From: Anaerolineales bacterium
GTDB lineage: Bacteria; Chloroflexota; Anaerolineae; Anaerolineales; Anaerolineaceae
DNA: 27,291 nt
NCBI GenBank assembly: GCA_020060485.1
Contig: JAGVAB010000015.1
Span: 1 to 27,291, forward strand
Reading direction: 5' to 3'
Positions 1-7,993 of the stretch are shown piece after piece (the stretch's first letter is position 1; each line of letters opens with the position of its first letter). The notes beneath the pieces were generated by a model. That model did not search any database. It saw only the letters and a program-made list of their open reading frames with translations, and was not told where the DNA came from. The translations under genes and the position numbers were made by a program.

Positions 1-23
1 ATTTGCCCGTTGGAGATAATGAA

Positions 24-401
24 ATGGAAGAAGAAAAGATCACAATCATTGAAGGCCCGCCGCCTACATTTGAAGCCATTGATGACGGTTGGGCTATGGG
101 CATGAGCGAAGGCCCATTTTTATATGACCTGGCTTTGACCCGCTTGCGCACTTTTAACGGGCCAGCCCTGGTTGAGCGCTGTCACAGCGCCTGGAACAAA
201 CAGCTGTCAATCTATCTTCATTTCCGCAATGACCTGGGACTCGAAGAGAAACTCCCCATCGTTGCTGCCCGTTCGCTGGAATCAGAGGAGGGTCAGGTAT
301 TGTTCCTCTGGCTACGGGTTGACCCGGAAAGCGTCGACGTGGATTTTGATGACGACGATTTCTCCTTCGGCGATGAGGACGATGACGAACCGGAAAGCTA
401 A
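24..401 (+). CDS. Small acidic-tailed hypothetical protein
   Basis: This is a 125-residue soluble protein that I do not recognise. The frame stays open upstream to a TTG at position 3, but the ATG at 24 is preferred because GGAG lies 8 nt before it. The body, about residues 1-100, is mixed and looks like a small alpha/beta fold. The last 25 residues are almost wholly Asp, Glu, Phe and Ser, giving a strongly acidic disordered tail. No signal peptide, membrane segment or metal motif is visible. Upstream context is cut off by the window edge. A terminator hairpin follows the stop. An acidic tail can mediate binding to basic partners or mimic nucleic acid, but that is only a general possibility. 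Confidence 0.7.
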   Translation: MEEEKITIIEGPPPTFEAIDDGWAMGMSEGPFLYDLALTRLRTFNGPALVERCHSAWNKQLSIYLHFRNDLGLEEKLPIVAARSLESEEGQVLFLWLRVDPESVDVDFDDDDFSFGDEDDDEPES

Positions 402-430
402 CCAAAATTGGCCAGAATAAGCGAAAAGCA

Positions 431-459
431 AACCGCCTGCGAGAGTCGCAGGCGGTTTT
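431..459. terminator. Bidirectional Rho-independent terminator
   Basis: A perfect 12-bp stem (431-442 with 446-457) closes a 3-nt loop. It is followed by a short T run on the + strand and, read the other way, by TGCTTTT. It lies between two convergent genes and probably ends both. Confidence 0.8.
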
Positions 460-493
460 GATTCTGTTTCTCAAAGAACTTTCAAACCAAAGG

Positions 494-991
494 CTACACA
501 TCCTCCAGGCGCACATTCACATTGCTGGCATCACCTACGCCAACCACCTGCACCACCAACGCCTTGCCGCTGGGGTCGCCATCAAAGACCAGGCTGGCAA
601 TCCCCCCTTCAATAACGGTTGTGATCTCGCGTTCGACATACCCCTTGGCAAGCAATTGCTGCCGGTAAAAAGCAACCACATCATCCACGCTCATCGATGT
701 CTGATAGTTGACTGTCCCTGCTACATTCATAAGATTCTTGGCATCCGGTGTCACGGGGAAGGGCACATCGGCGGCCGGTGCAGGGGCAACTTCAATGGCC
801 TCGGCGGTGGCCAACACTTCTGTTGCCAGGACTTCAAACCCGGCCTGGGCTGTTTCAATGGCGCCTTCCGGCAGATCAGCTTGTTCCAGGGCCTTGTCCA
901 GCGCCTTTTGACCCAACCCGCCCAGGCTCAGGCAAGCTGTGGATAATAACAACACGAGGGAAGCAATAAGAATGATTTTGATTTTTGACAT
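494..991 (-). CDS. Small secreted lipoprotein, function unknown
   Basis: This is a 165-residue protein with a type II signal: a lysine-rich start, a hydrophobic stretch at about residues 6-16, then S-T-A-C with the lipidated Cys at 20. Residues 45-75 form an Ala/Pro/Glu-rich linker. The C-terminal domain (about 78-165) opens with VPFPVTPDAKNL and contains MSVDDVVAFYRQQLLAKGY, a short alpha/beta module also seen in small lipoproteins of unknown role. The ATG at 991 has AAGGAGA ahead of it at good spacing, which fixes the start. It is monocistronic, with its own promoter and a shared downstream terminator. No enzyme motif is visible. Confidence 0.8.
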   Translation of the reverse strand: MSKIKIILIASLVLLLSTACLSLGGLGQKALDKALEQADLPEGAIETAQAGFEVLATEVLATAEAIEVAPAPAADVPFPVTPDAKNLMNVAGTVNYQTSMSVDDVVAFYRQQLLAKGYVEREITTVIEGGIASLVFDGDPSGKALVVQVVGVGDASNVNVRLEDV

Positions 992-1012
992 ACTCTTTCT
1001 CCTTTTTGAATG

Positions 1013-1042
1013 AATATACTGTGTTGTTTATATGTTACTCAA
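1013..1042 (-). promoter_or_regulatory. Sigma70-type promoter for the lipoprotein gene
   Basis: On the minus strand TTGAGT (1042 to 1037) is followed after 18 nt by TATATT (1018 to 1013). This puts transcription start about 15 nt before the start codon, with an AAGGAGA ribosome site in the leader. Confidence 0.55.
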
Positions 1043-1049
1043 GTTTTTT

Positions 1050-1102
1050 CTGGAATGCAAACGATTTTCCCAAAAGGAGATTCCAGGGTGGGAATACTCT
1101 CC
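1050..1102 (+). other. Overlapping inverted repeats in the gene-free stretch before the plsY-like gene
   Basis: The stretch 992-1323 holds no credible gene. Within it CTGGAAT (1050-1056) can pair with ATTCCAG (1080-1086). Alternatively GGAGATTCC (1076-1084) can pair with GGAATACTCTCC (1091-1102) across a bulge. The two pairings share bases and exclude each other. Whether this is transcribed is unknown, so a switch is only a possibility. The rest of the gap holds the lipoprotein promoter and a weak candidate forward promoter. Confidence 0.25.
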
Positions 1103-1145
1103 TAAGTCATGGCCCCTGCTAACCTGCCCCCTAAATTAATTCCAC

Positions 1146-1174
1146 CTCACACAAAACAAGATTTGTTGTAGAAT
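1146..1174 (+). promoter_or_regulatory. Weak candidate promoter for the plsY-like operon
   Basis: CTCACA at 1146 and TAGAAT at 1169 are 17 nt apart. The -35 is a 4 of 6 match and the -10 is 5 of 6. Nothing better was seen before the operon, so this is only the best available guess. Confidence 0.25.
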
Positions 1175-1323
1175 ATCTTTATTCCCCGGTTACATAAAAT
1201 TCCATTGCTAATCGTCATCAAATTGCATCGCAGACACCCAGGGGGCAGAGCATGCGCGCCGGTCTGACTGTTTTCTGGCAGCGGCTGGCGGAGGTCGTTT
1301 CATCATTTCAGCAGGGAGGCGAA

Positions 1324-2043
1324 ATGGATGCGGTTTTAGCGATCCTGTCTGGGTTAGGAGCCTATTTGCTTGGGGCGATTTCTTTCTCGCGGCTGTTTAC
1401 CCGGCTTGTGACCCCGGAAAAAGATCTGGTGGACATGGAACGGCCGGTACCCGGCACCGATCTTACCTATCGCGAACATGGAATTGGTGCATCATCCGTT
1501 GGCAATGCAGTCAGCAGCAAGGCGGGCTGCCTGGTGGGATTGTTGGACATGGCAAAAGTTTTCGTGCCCACCCTGCTCCTGCGCCTGCTGTACCCGGATC
1601 AACCCTATTTTCTGATTGCGGCTGCATCGGGCATGATCGGCCACAATTGGCCGATCTATTACCGTTTCAAGGGCGGGCATGGCTTTTCAACCGCCTACGG
1701 CGGTGCACTGGCTGTTGACTGGCTGGGGGCATTGCTAAGCTCCCTGCTCGGGTTTCTGGTCAGCCTGCTGGTATTGAAAAGCTTCATGTTCGTTTTCATA
1801 GGCAGCCTGCTGTTGCTCATCCCCTGGTTCTGGTTTACCAAACACGATCCTTGGTATGTAGCCTATGCAGTCGTATTGAACGCTTCCTTCATCCTGGCAC
1901 TCATACCCGATATCATCACGGCGATGAAAGTACGGAAACAATTACCTCGCAAGCCAACCCTGCGCGAAGACATGCAGACCAACCCCATGGGCAAGGGACT
2001 GCTGCGCATGGCAGACAAATTCCATTGGCATATTTTTGATTGA
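1324..2043 (+). CDS. PlsY-like membrane protein with diverged active-site motifs
   Basis: This 239-residue polytopic membrane protein has the topology of PlsY, the acyl-phosphate:glycerol-3-phosphate acyltransferase. Recognisable parts are a first helix with GAISFSRLF, the segment HGIGASSVGN..SKAG..GLLDMAKVF (PlsY: GSGNxGATN..KAG..LLDxxKG), and GHNWPIYYRFKGGHGFSTAYG (PlsY: GHxFPxxxxFKGGKGVAT). The Ser of GSGN, the Arg that follows that motif and the Lys of GGKG are replaced by Ile, Ser and His. The C-terminal HRxNIxRL element is absent. The ATG at 1324 is chosen because GGGAGG precedes it; an ATG at 1252 in frame would add 24 residues. The next gene starts 26 nt downstream. It may be an acyltransferase with altered substrate or a non-catalytic relative. 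Confidence 0.75.
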   Translation: MDAVLAILSGLGAYLLGAISFSRLFTRLVTPEKDLVDMERPVPGTDLTYREHGIGASSVGNAVSSKAGCLVGLLDMAKVFVPTLLLRLLYPDQPYFLIAAASGMIGHNWPIYYRFKGGHGFSTAYGGALAVDWLGALLSSLLGFLVSLLVLKSFMFVFIGSLLLLIPWFWFTKHDPWYVAYAVVLNASFILALIPDIITAMKVRKQLPRKPTLREDMQTNPMGKGLLRMADKFHWHIFD

Positions 2044-2069
2044 GTGTCATCACAGGAAGGGGTGTAAAC

Positions 2070-4484
2070 ATGTCATCATTTCAATATCTTCATCCTCTTT
2101 CATCGCCGCACAACAAAAAGAAAATTGGCAATAAAGCCCAAAGTTTGCTGGCCCTGCAAAAGCAAGGCATCCTGATCCCTCGCACATATGTCTGTTCCTG
2201 GCAGGCTTATCTGCAATACCTCAAGAATAATGTGGGCATCGTCGAAACCCTGCGGCAGGAACTGGCACAGACCCTCGACCCGCAAGCAGCTTATGCCGTG
2301 CGGTCATCTGCCAACATCGAAGACCAGTTTGAGCAGTCCTTTGCCGGCCAATTCAAGTCTGTTTTGAATGTACGCGGTGTGGATGCTGTTCTGCAGGCCA
2401 TCTGGTCAATCTGGGCTACTGCTCGTTCAGAAGCCGTGGCAGCCTATCTTGAAAAGATGCTGGCTGGCAAAGCAGACCTGAAAATGGCCGTCATCGTCCA
2501 GGAGATGATCCAGCCGGCACTTTCGGGCGTAGTTTTCAGCAAGAATCCCATCACTGGCATGGATGAAGTCATCGTTGAAGCCGTGCAGGGCAGCGGCGCC
2601 GCCCTGGTGCAGGAAGGCGTTACACCCTTGCGCTGGGTACACAAATGGGGACAATGGATCGCATTCCCTGAGGAGTACCCGTCTTACCAGCAGGTGATCG
2701 AACAGGTTGTGCAGGTTACACGCAACATGGCAAGGACTTTCAAGAGGGAAATTGATCTGGAATGGGTGTTTGATGGCCAGCAGATCTATTGGCTGCAAAT
2801 GCGTGACATCACCTCCATCCAGGATCTTAATTTCTACTCCAACAGGCTGGCCAAGGACATGCTGCCGGGTTTGATCACCCCACTTGTCTTTTCCGTCAAT
2901 GTTCCGTTAGTCAGCGGAGCGTGGATCGAGTTGTTAAGCCAGATGATCGGCAAAAATGATCTAACTCCCCAATTATTGGTGAAACACTTTCATTACCGTG
3001 CCTATTTTAATATGGGAAAATTCGGTCAGATCTTTAACCGCCTGGGCTTGCCACGCGAAGCCCTGGAGATCATGATGGGGATGGATGCCGCAGAAAAAGA
3101 TGAGAAAAAATCTGGTATGCCAAAATTCAAACCCGGCTGGCAGATGATGACACTTTTCCCCCGCCTGTTGTGGTTTATGATCCGCATGGCATTCTTTCAC
3201 CACCGCGCGGCACATTTCCTCCCGGAAATGGAAAACCGCCTGCGCAAAATCCCCACAACTGTTCCCGCCGATCTTGGCAAGCAAGAAAAACTGGCCACCC
3301 TTGATCTCATTTTTCGCATGAACCAACAGACAGCCCACTTCAACATCCTTGGCCCTTTGATGATGATGGCTTACAGTGGTATGCTGCGCAGCCAGCTCAA
3401 GAAATTAAATGTGGATGCCGAACAGTTTGACCTGCTTTATGGGCTGGTTGATATGCAGAGATTTGACCCGGCCAATGCTCTGCTGCATCTTAATCAGGAG
3501 TTCCATCACCTTGATGAAGGCCTGCAAAAACTGGTTTCAGCCAGCACTTACCTGGAATTCCTGCAGATCCCTGAAATTTCACATTTTCAGGAACAGGTGG
3601 CTGCTTTTTTGCAGCAATTTGGTCACTTGAGTGACAGCGGCAACGACTTTTCCAGCGTGCCCTGGCGGGAAAACCCCGATCTCATCCTACAATTGATCAT
3701 CCAGTACCAAGTGCCGGCAGCAGGACTGACCAGGCTGACCTCTTTCAAAGATCTACCATTGAAAGGAATGCACCGTCTGGTGTTTGGCCACATCTATCGC
3801 CGTGCACGCTTGTTCCGCTTCTACCGGGAATATGTCAGTTCAGTGTTCACCTATGGCATGGGTCTATTCCGCGTGTATTACCTTTCGCTGGGGAAGGACC
3901 TGGCCAGACAAGGCTTGCTGGATAATGCTGAAGACATTTATTTTCTTTATGATGAGGAAATCCGCCAACTGCTGCAAAACCCACAGCAAGTACCCAATGC
4001 CGCCAAGCTGGTGCACAAGCGCAAGCAGGAAATGGAAGCTGCCCGGGCAATTGTCCTACCGCCGGTCATCTTTGGGGATGAGCCGCCGCCTATCGAACTT
4101 TCGCCGCGCAAACGCTTGCTGGGTACACCCACCTCGGGTGGCGTATATACCGGAAAATGCTGCGTGGTGTGCAGTATCCGCGAATTCGAAAAACTTCACC
4201 CGGGACAGATCCTTGTTGTTCCATTTACCGATGTAAGCTGGACGCCGCTGTTTGCAAAGGCTTCCGGGGTGATTTCGGAATGCGGCGGCCTGTTATCACA
4301 CAGCTCGATCATTGCCCGTGAGTATGGCATACCGGCCGTGGTGTCTGTGCCAGATGCCACCCGCCTGTTGAATGATGTGGTGGTCACCATTGACGGCTAC
4401 AAGGGCGAGGTCATTCTGCAGGAAGAGGAAACTGGAACAATCGAAATCATCACAAAATCCAGAGAAGCCAGCTTGAAAGGATGA
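2070..4484 (+). CDS. PEP-synthase/rifampin-phosphotransferase-type dikinase
   Basis: This 804-residue multidomain phosphotransferase has an N-terminal PPDK-type ATP-grasp domain (about residues 15-250; KIGNKAQSL, AVRSSANIED, DLEWVFDGQQIYWLQMRD). A long central region follows (about 250-690). A C-terminal swivelling phosphohistidine domain (about 690-785) carries GGLLSHSSIIAREYGIPAV, with the expected phospho-His at about 744. In this family ATP phosphorylates that His and the phosphate is passed to an acceptor. The pyruvate-binding TIM barrel of PpsA or PPDK, normally after the His domain, is missing. The order ATP-grasp, central domain, His domain matches rifampin phosphotransferase instead. 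The acceptor is unknown, and rifamycin is only one possibility. An AGGAAGGGG site precedes the ATG at 2070. The next gene begins 3 nt after its stop. Confidence 0.85.
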   Translation: MSSFQYLHPLSSPHNKKKIGNKAQSLLALQKQGILIPRTYVCSWQAYLQYLKNNVGIVETLRQELAQTLDPQAAYAVRSSANIEDQFEQSFAGQFKSVLNVRGVDAVLQAIWSIWATARSEAVAAYLEKMLAGKADLKMAVIVQEMIQPALSGVVFSKNPITGMDEVIVEAVQGSGAALVQEGVTPLRWVHKWGQWIAFPEEYPSYQQVIEQVVQVTRNMARTFKREIDLEWVFDGQQIYWLQMRDITSIQDLNFYSNRLAKDMLPGLITPLVFSVNVPLVSGAWIELLSQMIGKNDLTPQLLVKHFHYRAYFNMGKFGQIFNRLGLPREALEIMMGMDAAEKDEKKSGMPKFKPGWQMMTLFPRLLWFMIRMAFFHHRAAHFLPEMENRLRKIPTTVPADLGKQEKLATLDLIFRMNQQTAHFNILGPLMMMAYSGMLRSQLKKLNVDAEQFDLLYGLVDMQRFDPANALLHLNQEFHHLDEGLQKLVSASTYLEFLQIPEISHFQEQVAAFLQQFGHLSDSGNDFSSVPWRENPDLILQLIIQYQVPAAGLTRLTSFKDLPLKGMHRLVFGHIYRRARLFRFYREYVSSVFTYGMGLFRVYYLSLGKDLARQGLLDNAEDIYFLYDEEIRQLLQNPQQVPNAAKLVHKRKQEMEAARAIVLPPVIFGDEPPPIELSPRKRLLGTPTSGGVYTGKCCVVCSIREFEKLHPGQILVVPFTDVSWTPLFAKASGVISECGGLLSHSSIIAREYGIPAVVSVPDATRLLNDVVVTIDGYKGEVILQEEETGTIEIITKSREASLKG

Positions 4485-4487
4485 AAC

Positions 4488-5258
4488 ATGCCAGACAACC
4501 AGCCAGTTCTTGTATCCCAATCCTTAAAAAAACAATATCTGTTGGGTGAGCATCAGGTGGACGCGCTCCGCGGTGTGGACATCACCATCAATAAGGGAGA
4601 ATTTGTCGCCATTATGGGGCCTTCAGGCAGTGGCAAGTCGACTTTACTGCACTTGCTGGGCGGGTTGGATCAACCCAGCCAGGGTGAGGTCATTCTTGCC
4701 AACCATCCTCTCAAGGAATTGGATGACAAACACATCACCCTGGTGCGGCGGCATAATGTTGGGTTCATTTTCCAGTTCTTCAACCTGATGCCAACCCTGA
4801 CCGCCGAAGAAAACATTCTGCTGCCCATCATCATTGACGGCAAACAGGTTTCAGCCTACCAAACCCGCACTGACGAATTGCTCAATCTGGTGGGACTGGC
4901 AGACCGGCGAACGCACAAACCCGACCAGCTTTCGGGCGGCGAGCAGCAACGGGTGGCCATTGCCCGCGCCTTGCTGACAGAACCAGCCATCGTGCTGGCA
5001 GATGAACCTACCGGCAACCTGGACTCGCACTCTGGTACAGCCATTATGGAATTGCTGCGCCGCTCCTGCGACACCCTTTCACAGACCATCATTGTTGTAA
5101 CCCACGACCCGCGCGCCGCTGCCTTTGCTGACAGGGTGATCTTCCTTTTGGATGGTGAAATCATCGCAGAATTGCATTTTGAAAAAGATGCCGAACTAGC
5201 CCACAATGTGGGCCGCATCATGGAACAAATGGAAAACCTGGAAACACTGCGCCAATAA
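4488..5258 (+). CDS. ABC transporter ATPase, LolD/MacB family
   Basis: This 256-residue nucleotide-binding subunit has a Walker A GPSGSGKS at 44-51, a Q-loop in IFQFFNLMPTLTAEEN, the signature LSGGEQQR, Walker B IVLADEPTGNLD and an H-loop in VVTHDPRAA. The sequence type is that of LolD, MacB and FtsE-like ATPases, which drive mechanotransmission rather than a classical channel and pair with FtsX-type permeases, as here. It starts 3 nt after the kinase gene, with GAAAGGAT as ribosome site overlapping that gene's stop. The last 40 residues extend beyond the usual domain with a helical tail. It should form a dimer bound to the next protein at the cytoplasmic face. Confidence 0.95.
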   Translation: MPDNQPVLVSQSLKKQYLLGEHQVDALRGVDITINKGEFVAIMGPSGSGKSTLLHLLGGLDQPSQGEVILANHPLKELDDKHITLVRRHNVGFIFQFFNLMPTLTAEENILLPIIIDGKQVSAYQTRTDELLNLVGLADRRTHKPDQLSGGEQQRVAIARALLTEPAIVLADEPTGNLDSHSGTAIMELLRRSCDTLSQTIIVVTHDPRAAAFADRVIFLLDGEIIAELHFEKDAELAHNVGRIMEQMENLETLRQ

Positions 5259-5298
5259 ACAACCAGACAAAGCCAGCAATCTTTAGAGGAAAACCCAA

Positions 5299-7902
5299 AT
5301 GAAGCCAGGCGGCCCGTTACTGCTTTCCCGATTAATAACCTTTCGTTCCCTGCGTTCCCGTTTTTTGAGAACCCTGTTGAGCACGTTTGGCATTGTGCTG
5401 GGCGTAGCCAGCATTCTTTCAATTGGCATCACCAACCAGACAGCCATGCGGTCAATCGCCCGCCTTTTTGAAAGCACGTCTGGCAAGGCCAACCTGATCG
5501 TCCAAAGCGCCAATTCCAGCCAGAACAATTTCTCCGATCTTTCCCTCAACCGGGTCAGCAGTCTGGCCGGGGTCAAGACAACCGTACCATCCCTGCAAAT
5601 CACAACTCTACTTGCCGACAGCGCTCCGGCAGATTCCATCTCTCTCAATTTCTTTGGCGCCAGCATGAACGCCCTGACCCTGTACGGAATTGAGCCCAAA
5701 AAAGACCTGCAAACCCGGGATTACAAACTTATATCCGGCCAATTTCTTTCAGATGACCTGCAAGCCCAGGAAATTGTGCTGGTCAAAGACTTTTGTGAAG
5801 ATAACGATCTGAAACTTGGCGACCGGGTTTCCATCCTCACTCCCGGCGGGATAGAAAAACTGCGTCTGGTAGGCATGATTGCCAGGGAAGGCGTTGGACA
5901 GGTCAACAATGGTGCATTTGGTGTCATCCCGCTGCGCACTGCCCAAAAACTTTTCGAGATGCATGGCAAATATACCCAGATCGATCTGGTGCTGCACTCC
6001 GAATACACCAGTGCCGAGGCGCTGGATTGGATGAAAACCCAGCTTCAAGGACGTTTGGGGGATGACTATTCTGTGATATACCCAGCCAGTCAGGGAAAGC
6101 GCATGGCTCAGATGCTCAGCAGTTACCAGATCGGTCTGAACTTCATGAGCGGCATGGCCCTGTTTGTGGGGGCTTTTCTGATCTACAACGCCTTCACCAT
6201 GACTGTGGTCGAAAGAAAAAGAGAATTCGGCACATTGCGCATCATTGGCATGACGCGCCGCCAAGTGGTCGCACAAGTATTAACCGAAGCCAATCTGCTG
6301 GGTTTTCTGGGTGCAGCACTGGGAGTTGCGCTTGGCTTGTTGATGGCAGCCGGCCTGACGCGCCTCATGTCGTGGATCATCGGCCAGGAATTGGATAACA
6401 TTGTGCTGGATACCAGCCTGCTGATCCTGAGCATCTCGGTGGGAATGATTGTAACCGTATTCGCCGCTGTTATGCCTGCACTGCAAGCTGGCAAAATCTC
6501 GCCGCTGGAGGCTTTGCGCGTGCGCGGCATTGACAAAGAAGGCTGGCTGATCCGCCATGCCGGCAAGGTGGGAGCTGCCCTGCTGCTGATTTCGATAGTG
6601 ATCCTGATTGCCAACCCCTTCCCATACGATGTCCAATTTCGCCTGGGAAGCATGGCTGTCTTCTCGCTGTTCTTTGGGGCAACTCTGATGATCCCCGACA
6701 GCTTGAATCTTTGGGAGAAACTGGTGCGTCCCTTTGTGCGCCGCGTGTATGGCAACGCCGGCTATCTGGGCAGCCGCAACCTGCAGCGATCCCGGCTGCG
6801 GGCAACCCTGACTGTGGCTGCCCTCATGGTTGGTGTAGCCATGGTGCTGATCGTCAAGAGCATGACGGCCTCCTTTGGCAGTGATCTTAAAACCTGGATT
6901 AACTCCTACATCGGCGGGGATTTCTACATCTCGTCCTCTCTGCCTATGCGCCAGGAACTGGCCCGCCGCCTGGAAGCTGTGCCAGGTGTTACATCGGTGG
7001 CACCCATCCGCTATCTCGAAACCTCCTGGTTCCTGCCGGACGGATCACAGGAAGACATCAGCCTGATGGTCATCGAACCTTTCTCTTATCAACGGGTAAC
7101 ATCTTTTGTGTTCAGCCAAAAATCACAGGATCCCCAGGCCTCCATGCAGCGCCTGGCACAAGGCAACGCGGTATTCATTTCCAGTGTGCTGGCTGAAAAA
7201 TACAACCTTGTCCAGGGCAGCCGGGTGGAATTGCAGACCCGACGCGGCAGGCAATCTTTTGAGGTGGCCGGGATTGTGGTCGATTTTTACAATCAGGGGA
7301 ATGTGATCGAAATCAGTTGGAATGATATGCGCCGCTATTTCAAAGAAAGCGACGCCAGCACTTTCCTGCTGAAGGTGGAAGAAGGTGCGGATGCGGAAAA
7401 TGTAGGGGCTCTTATCGATCACCTGTATGGTAAAAGATATAAATTGACGATCACCTCAAACCAAGAAATCAAGAGCAGTATTTCCGCCATGCTGGCACAA
7501 TCGTTCAGCATGTTCGATGTGCTGGCCATCATCTCGGTAATTGTTGCCTCACTGGGCGTGGTCAACACCCTGACCATGAACGTGATGGAACGCACTCGCG
7601 AGATCGGCATGCTGCGCAGCATTGGCATGACCCGCTGGCAGGTGGTATGGATGGTGATGGCCGAAGCGGGCATCATGGGCATCATGGGCGGAATTCTGGG
7701 CGTAGGCTTGGGCGTGCTGCTCTCTCGCATCTTCCTTCTGGCGATGATGGCCATGTCCGGCTATGAGCTTGATTTCATGATGCCAGCCCAGGGAATTTTC
7801 ACCGGGCTGGGCATTGCAGTGATCGCTTCCCAGCTGGCCGCCATCCTGCCTGCCCTGCGCGCCGCCCGCTTGCGTGTCCTGGAAGCCATCCATTACGAAT
7901 GA
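5299..7902 (+). CDS. ABC transporter permease with two FtsX domains
   Basis: This 867-residue permease has a duplicated layout. The first half has a helix at about residues 28-48, an extracellular MacB-type periplasmic-core-like domain (about 50-265), and three helices at about 275-400 containing VVERKREFGTLRIIGMTRRQV. The second half repeats this: helix at about 500-520, soluble domain (about 530-720), and three helices at about 735-860 containing VMERTREIGMLRSIGMTRWQV. Two helices at about 425-470 join the halves. The two E-x-G-x-L-R-x-I-G-M-T-R coupling helices are those of FtsX/MacB permeases. A GAGG site precedes the ATG. With the ATPase upstream it forms an exporter or lipoprotein-release type complex; the substrate is unknown. 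A single long chain replaces the usual two subunits. Confidence 0.93.
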   Translation: MKPGGPLLLSRLITFRSLRSRFLRTLLSTFGIVLGVASILSIGITNQTAMRSIARLFESTSGKANLIVQSANSSQNNFSDLSLNRVSSLAGVKTTVPSLQITTLLADSAPADSISLNFFGASMNALTLYGIEPKKDLQTRDYKLISGQFLSDDLQAQEIVLVKDFCEDNDLKLGDRVSILTPGGIEKLRLVGMIAREGVGQVNNGAFGVIPLRTAQKLFEMHGKYTQIDLVLHSEYTSAEALDWMKTQLQGRLGDDYSVIYPASQGKRMAQMLSSYQIGLNFMSGMALFVGAFLIYNAFTMTVVERKREFGTLRIIGMTRRQVVAQVLTEANLLGFLGAALGVALGLLMAAGLTRLMSWIIGQELDNIVLDTSLLILSISVGMIVTVFAAVMPALQAGKISPLEALRVRGIDKEGWLIRHAGKVGAALLLISIVILIANPFPYDVQFRLGSMAVFSLFFGATLMIPDSLNLWEKLVRPFVRRVYGNAGYLGSRNLQRSRLRATLTVAALMVGVAMVLIVKSMTASFGSDLKTWINSYIGGDFYISSSLPMRQELARRLEAVPGVTSVAPIRYLETSWFLPDGSQEDISLMVIEPFSYQRVTSFVFSQKSQDPQASMQRLAQGNAVFISSVLAEKYNLVQGSRVELQTRRGRQSFEVAGIVVDFYNQGNVIEISWNDMRRYFKESDASTFLLKVEEGADAENVGALIDHLYGKRYKLTITSNQEIKSSISAMLAQSFSMFDVLAIISVIVASLGVVNTLTMNVMERTREIGMLRSIGMTRWQVVWMVMAEAGIMGIMGGILGVGLGVLLSRIFLLAMMAMSGYELDFMMPAQGIFTGLGIAVIASQLAAILPALRAARLRVLEAIHYE

Positions 7903-7974
7903 CCTGAAAATCCTCCCGACAAGGCCGCACCTTTAATGAAAGCTGCCCGCCTGCGCCTTTCCAGATGCTGCAGA

Positions 7975-7983
7975 TGATATAAT
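7975..7983 (+). promoter_or_regulatory. Extended -10 promoter of the sbcDC operon
   Basis: TGA-TATAAT is a perfect extended -10 (TGnTATAAT), which would explain why no good -35 is seen. Initiation about 7 nt downstream falls only a few bases before the ATG at 7994, so the message would be almost leaderless. Confidence 0.55.
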
Positions 7984-7993
7984 TCTTTTTAAG

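Noticed and set aside
458..946. Forward open frame opposite the small lipoprotein gene
   Set aside because: It lacks a ribosome site, lies wholly opposite a gene with a clear lipoprotein signal, promoter and ribosome site, and has no recognisable domain.
1013..1020. Forward -10 (TATACT) with TTGACA at 985
   Set aside because: The spacer is 24 nt, too long for a sigma70-type promoter.
1252..1323. Longer N-terminus for the PlsY-like protein
   Set aside because: The upstream ATG has no ribosome site comparable to the GGGAGG before 1324, and the extra residues are not part of the family's first helix. It is not fully excluded.
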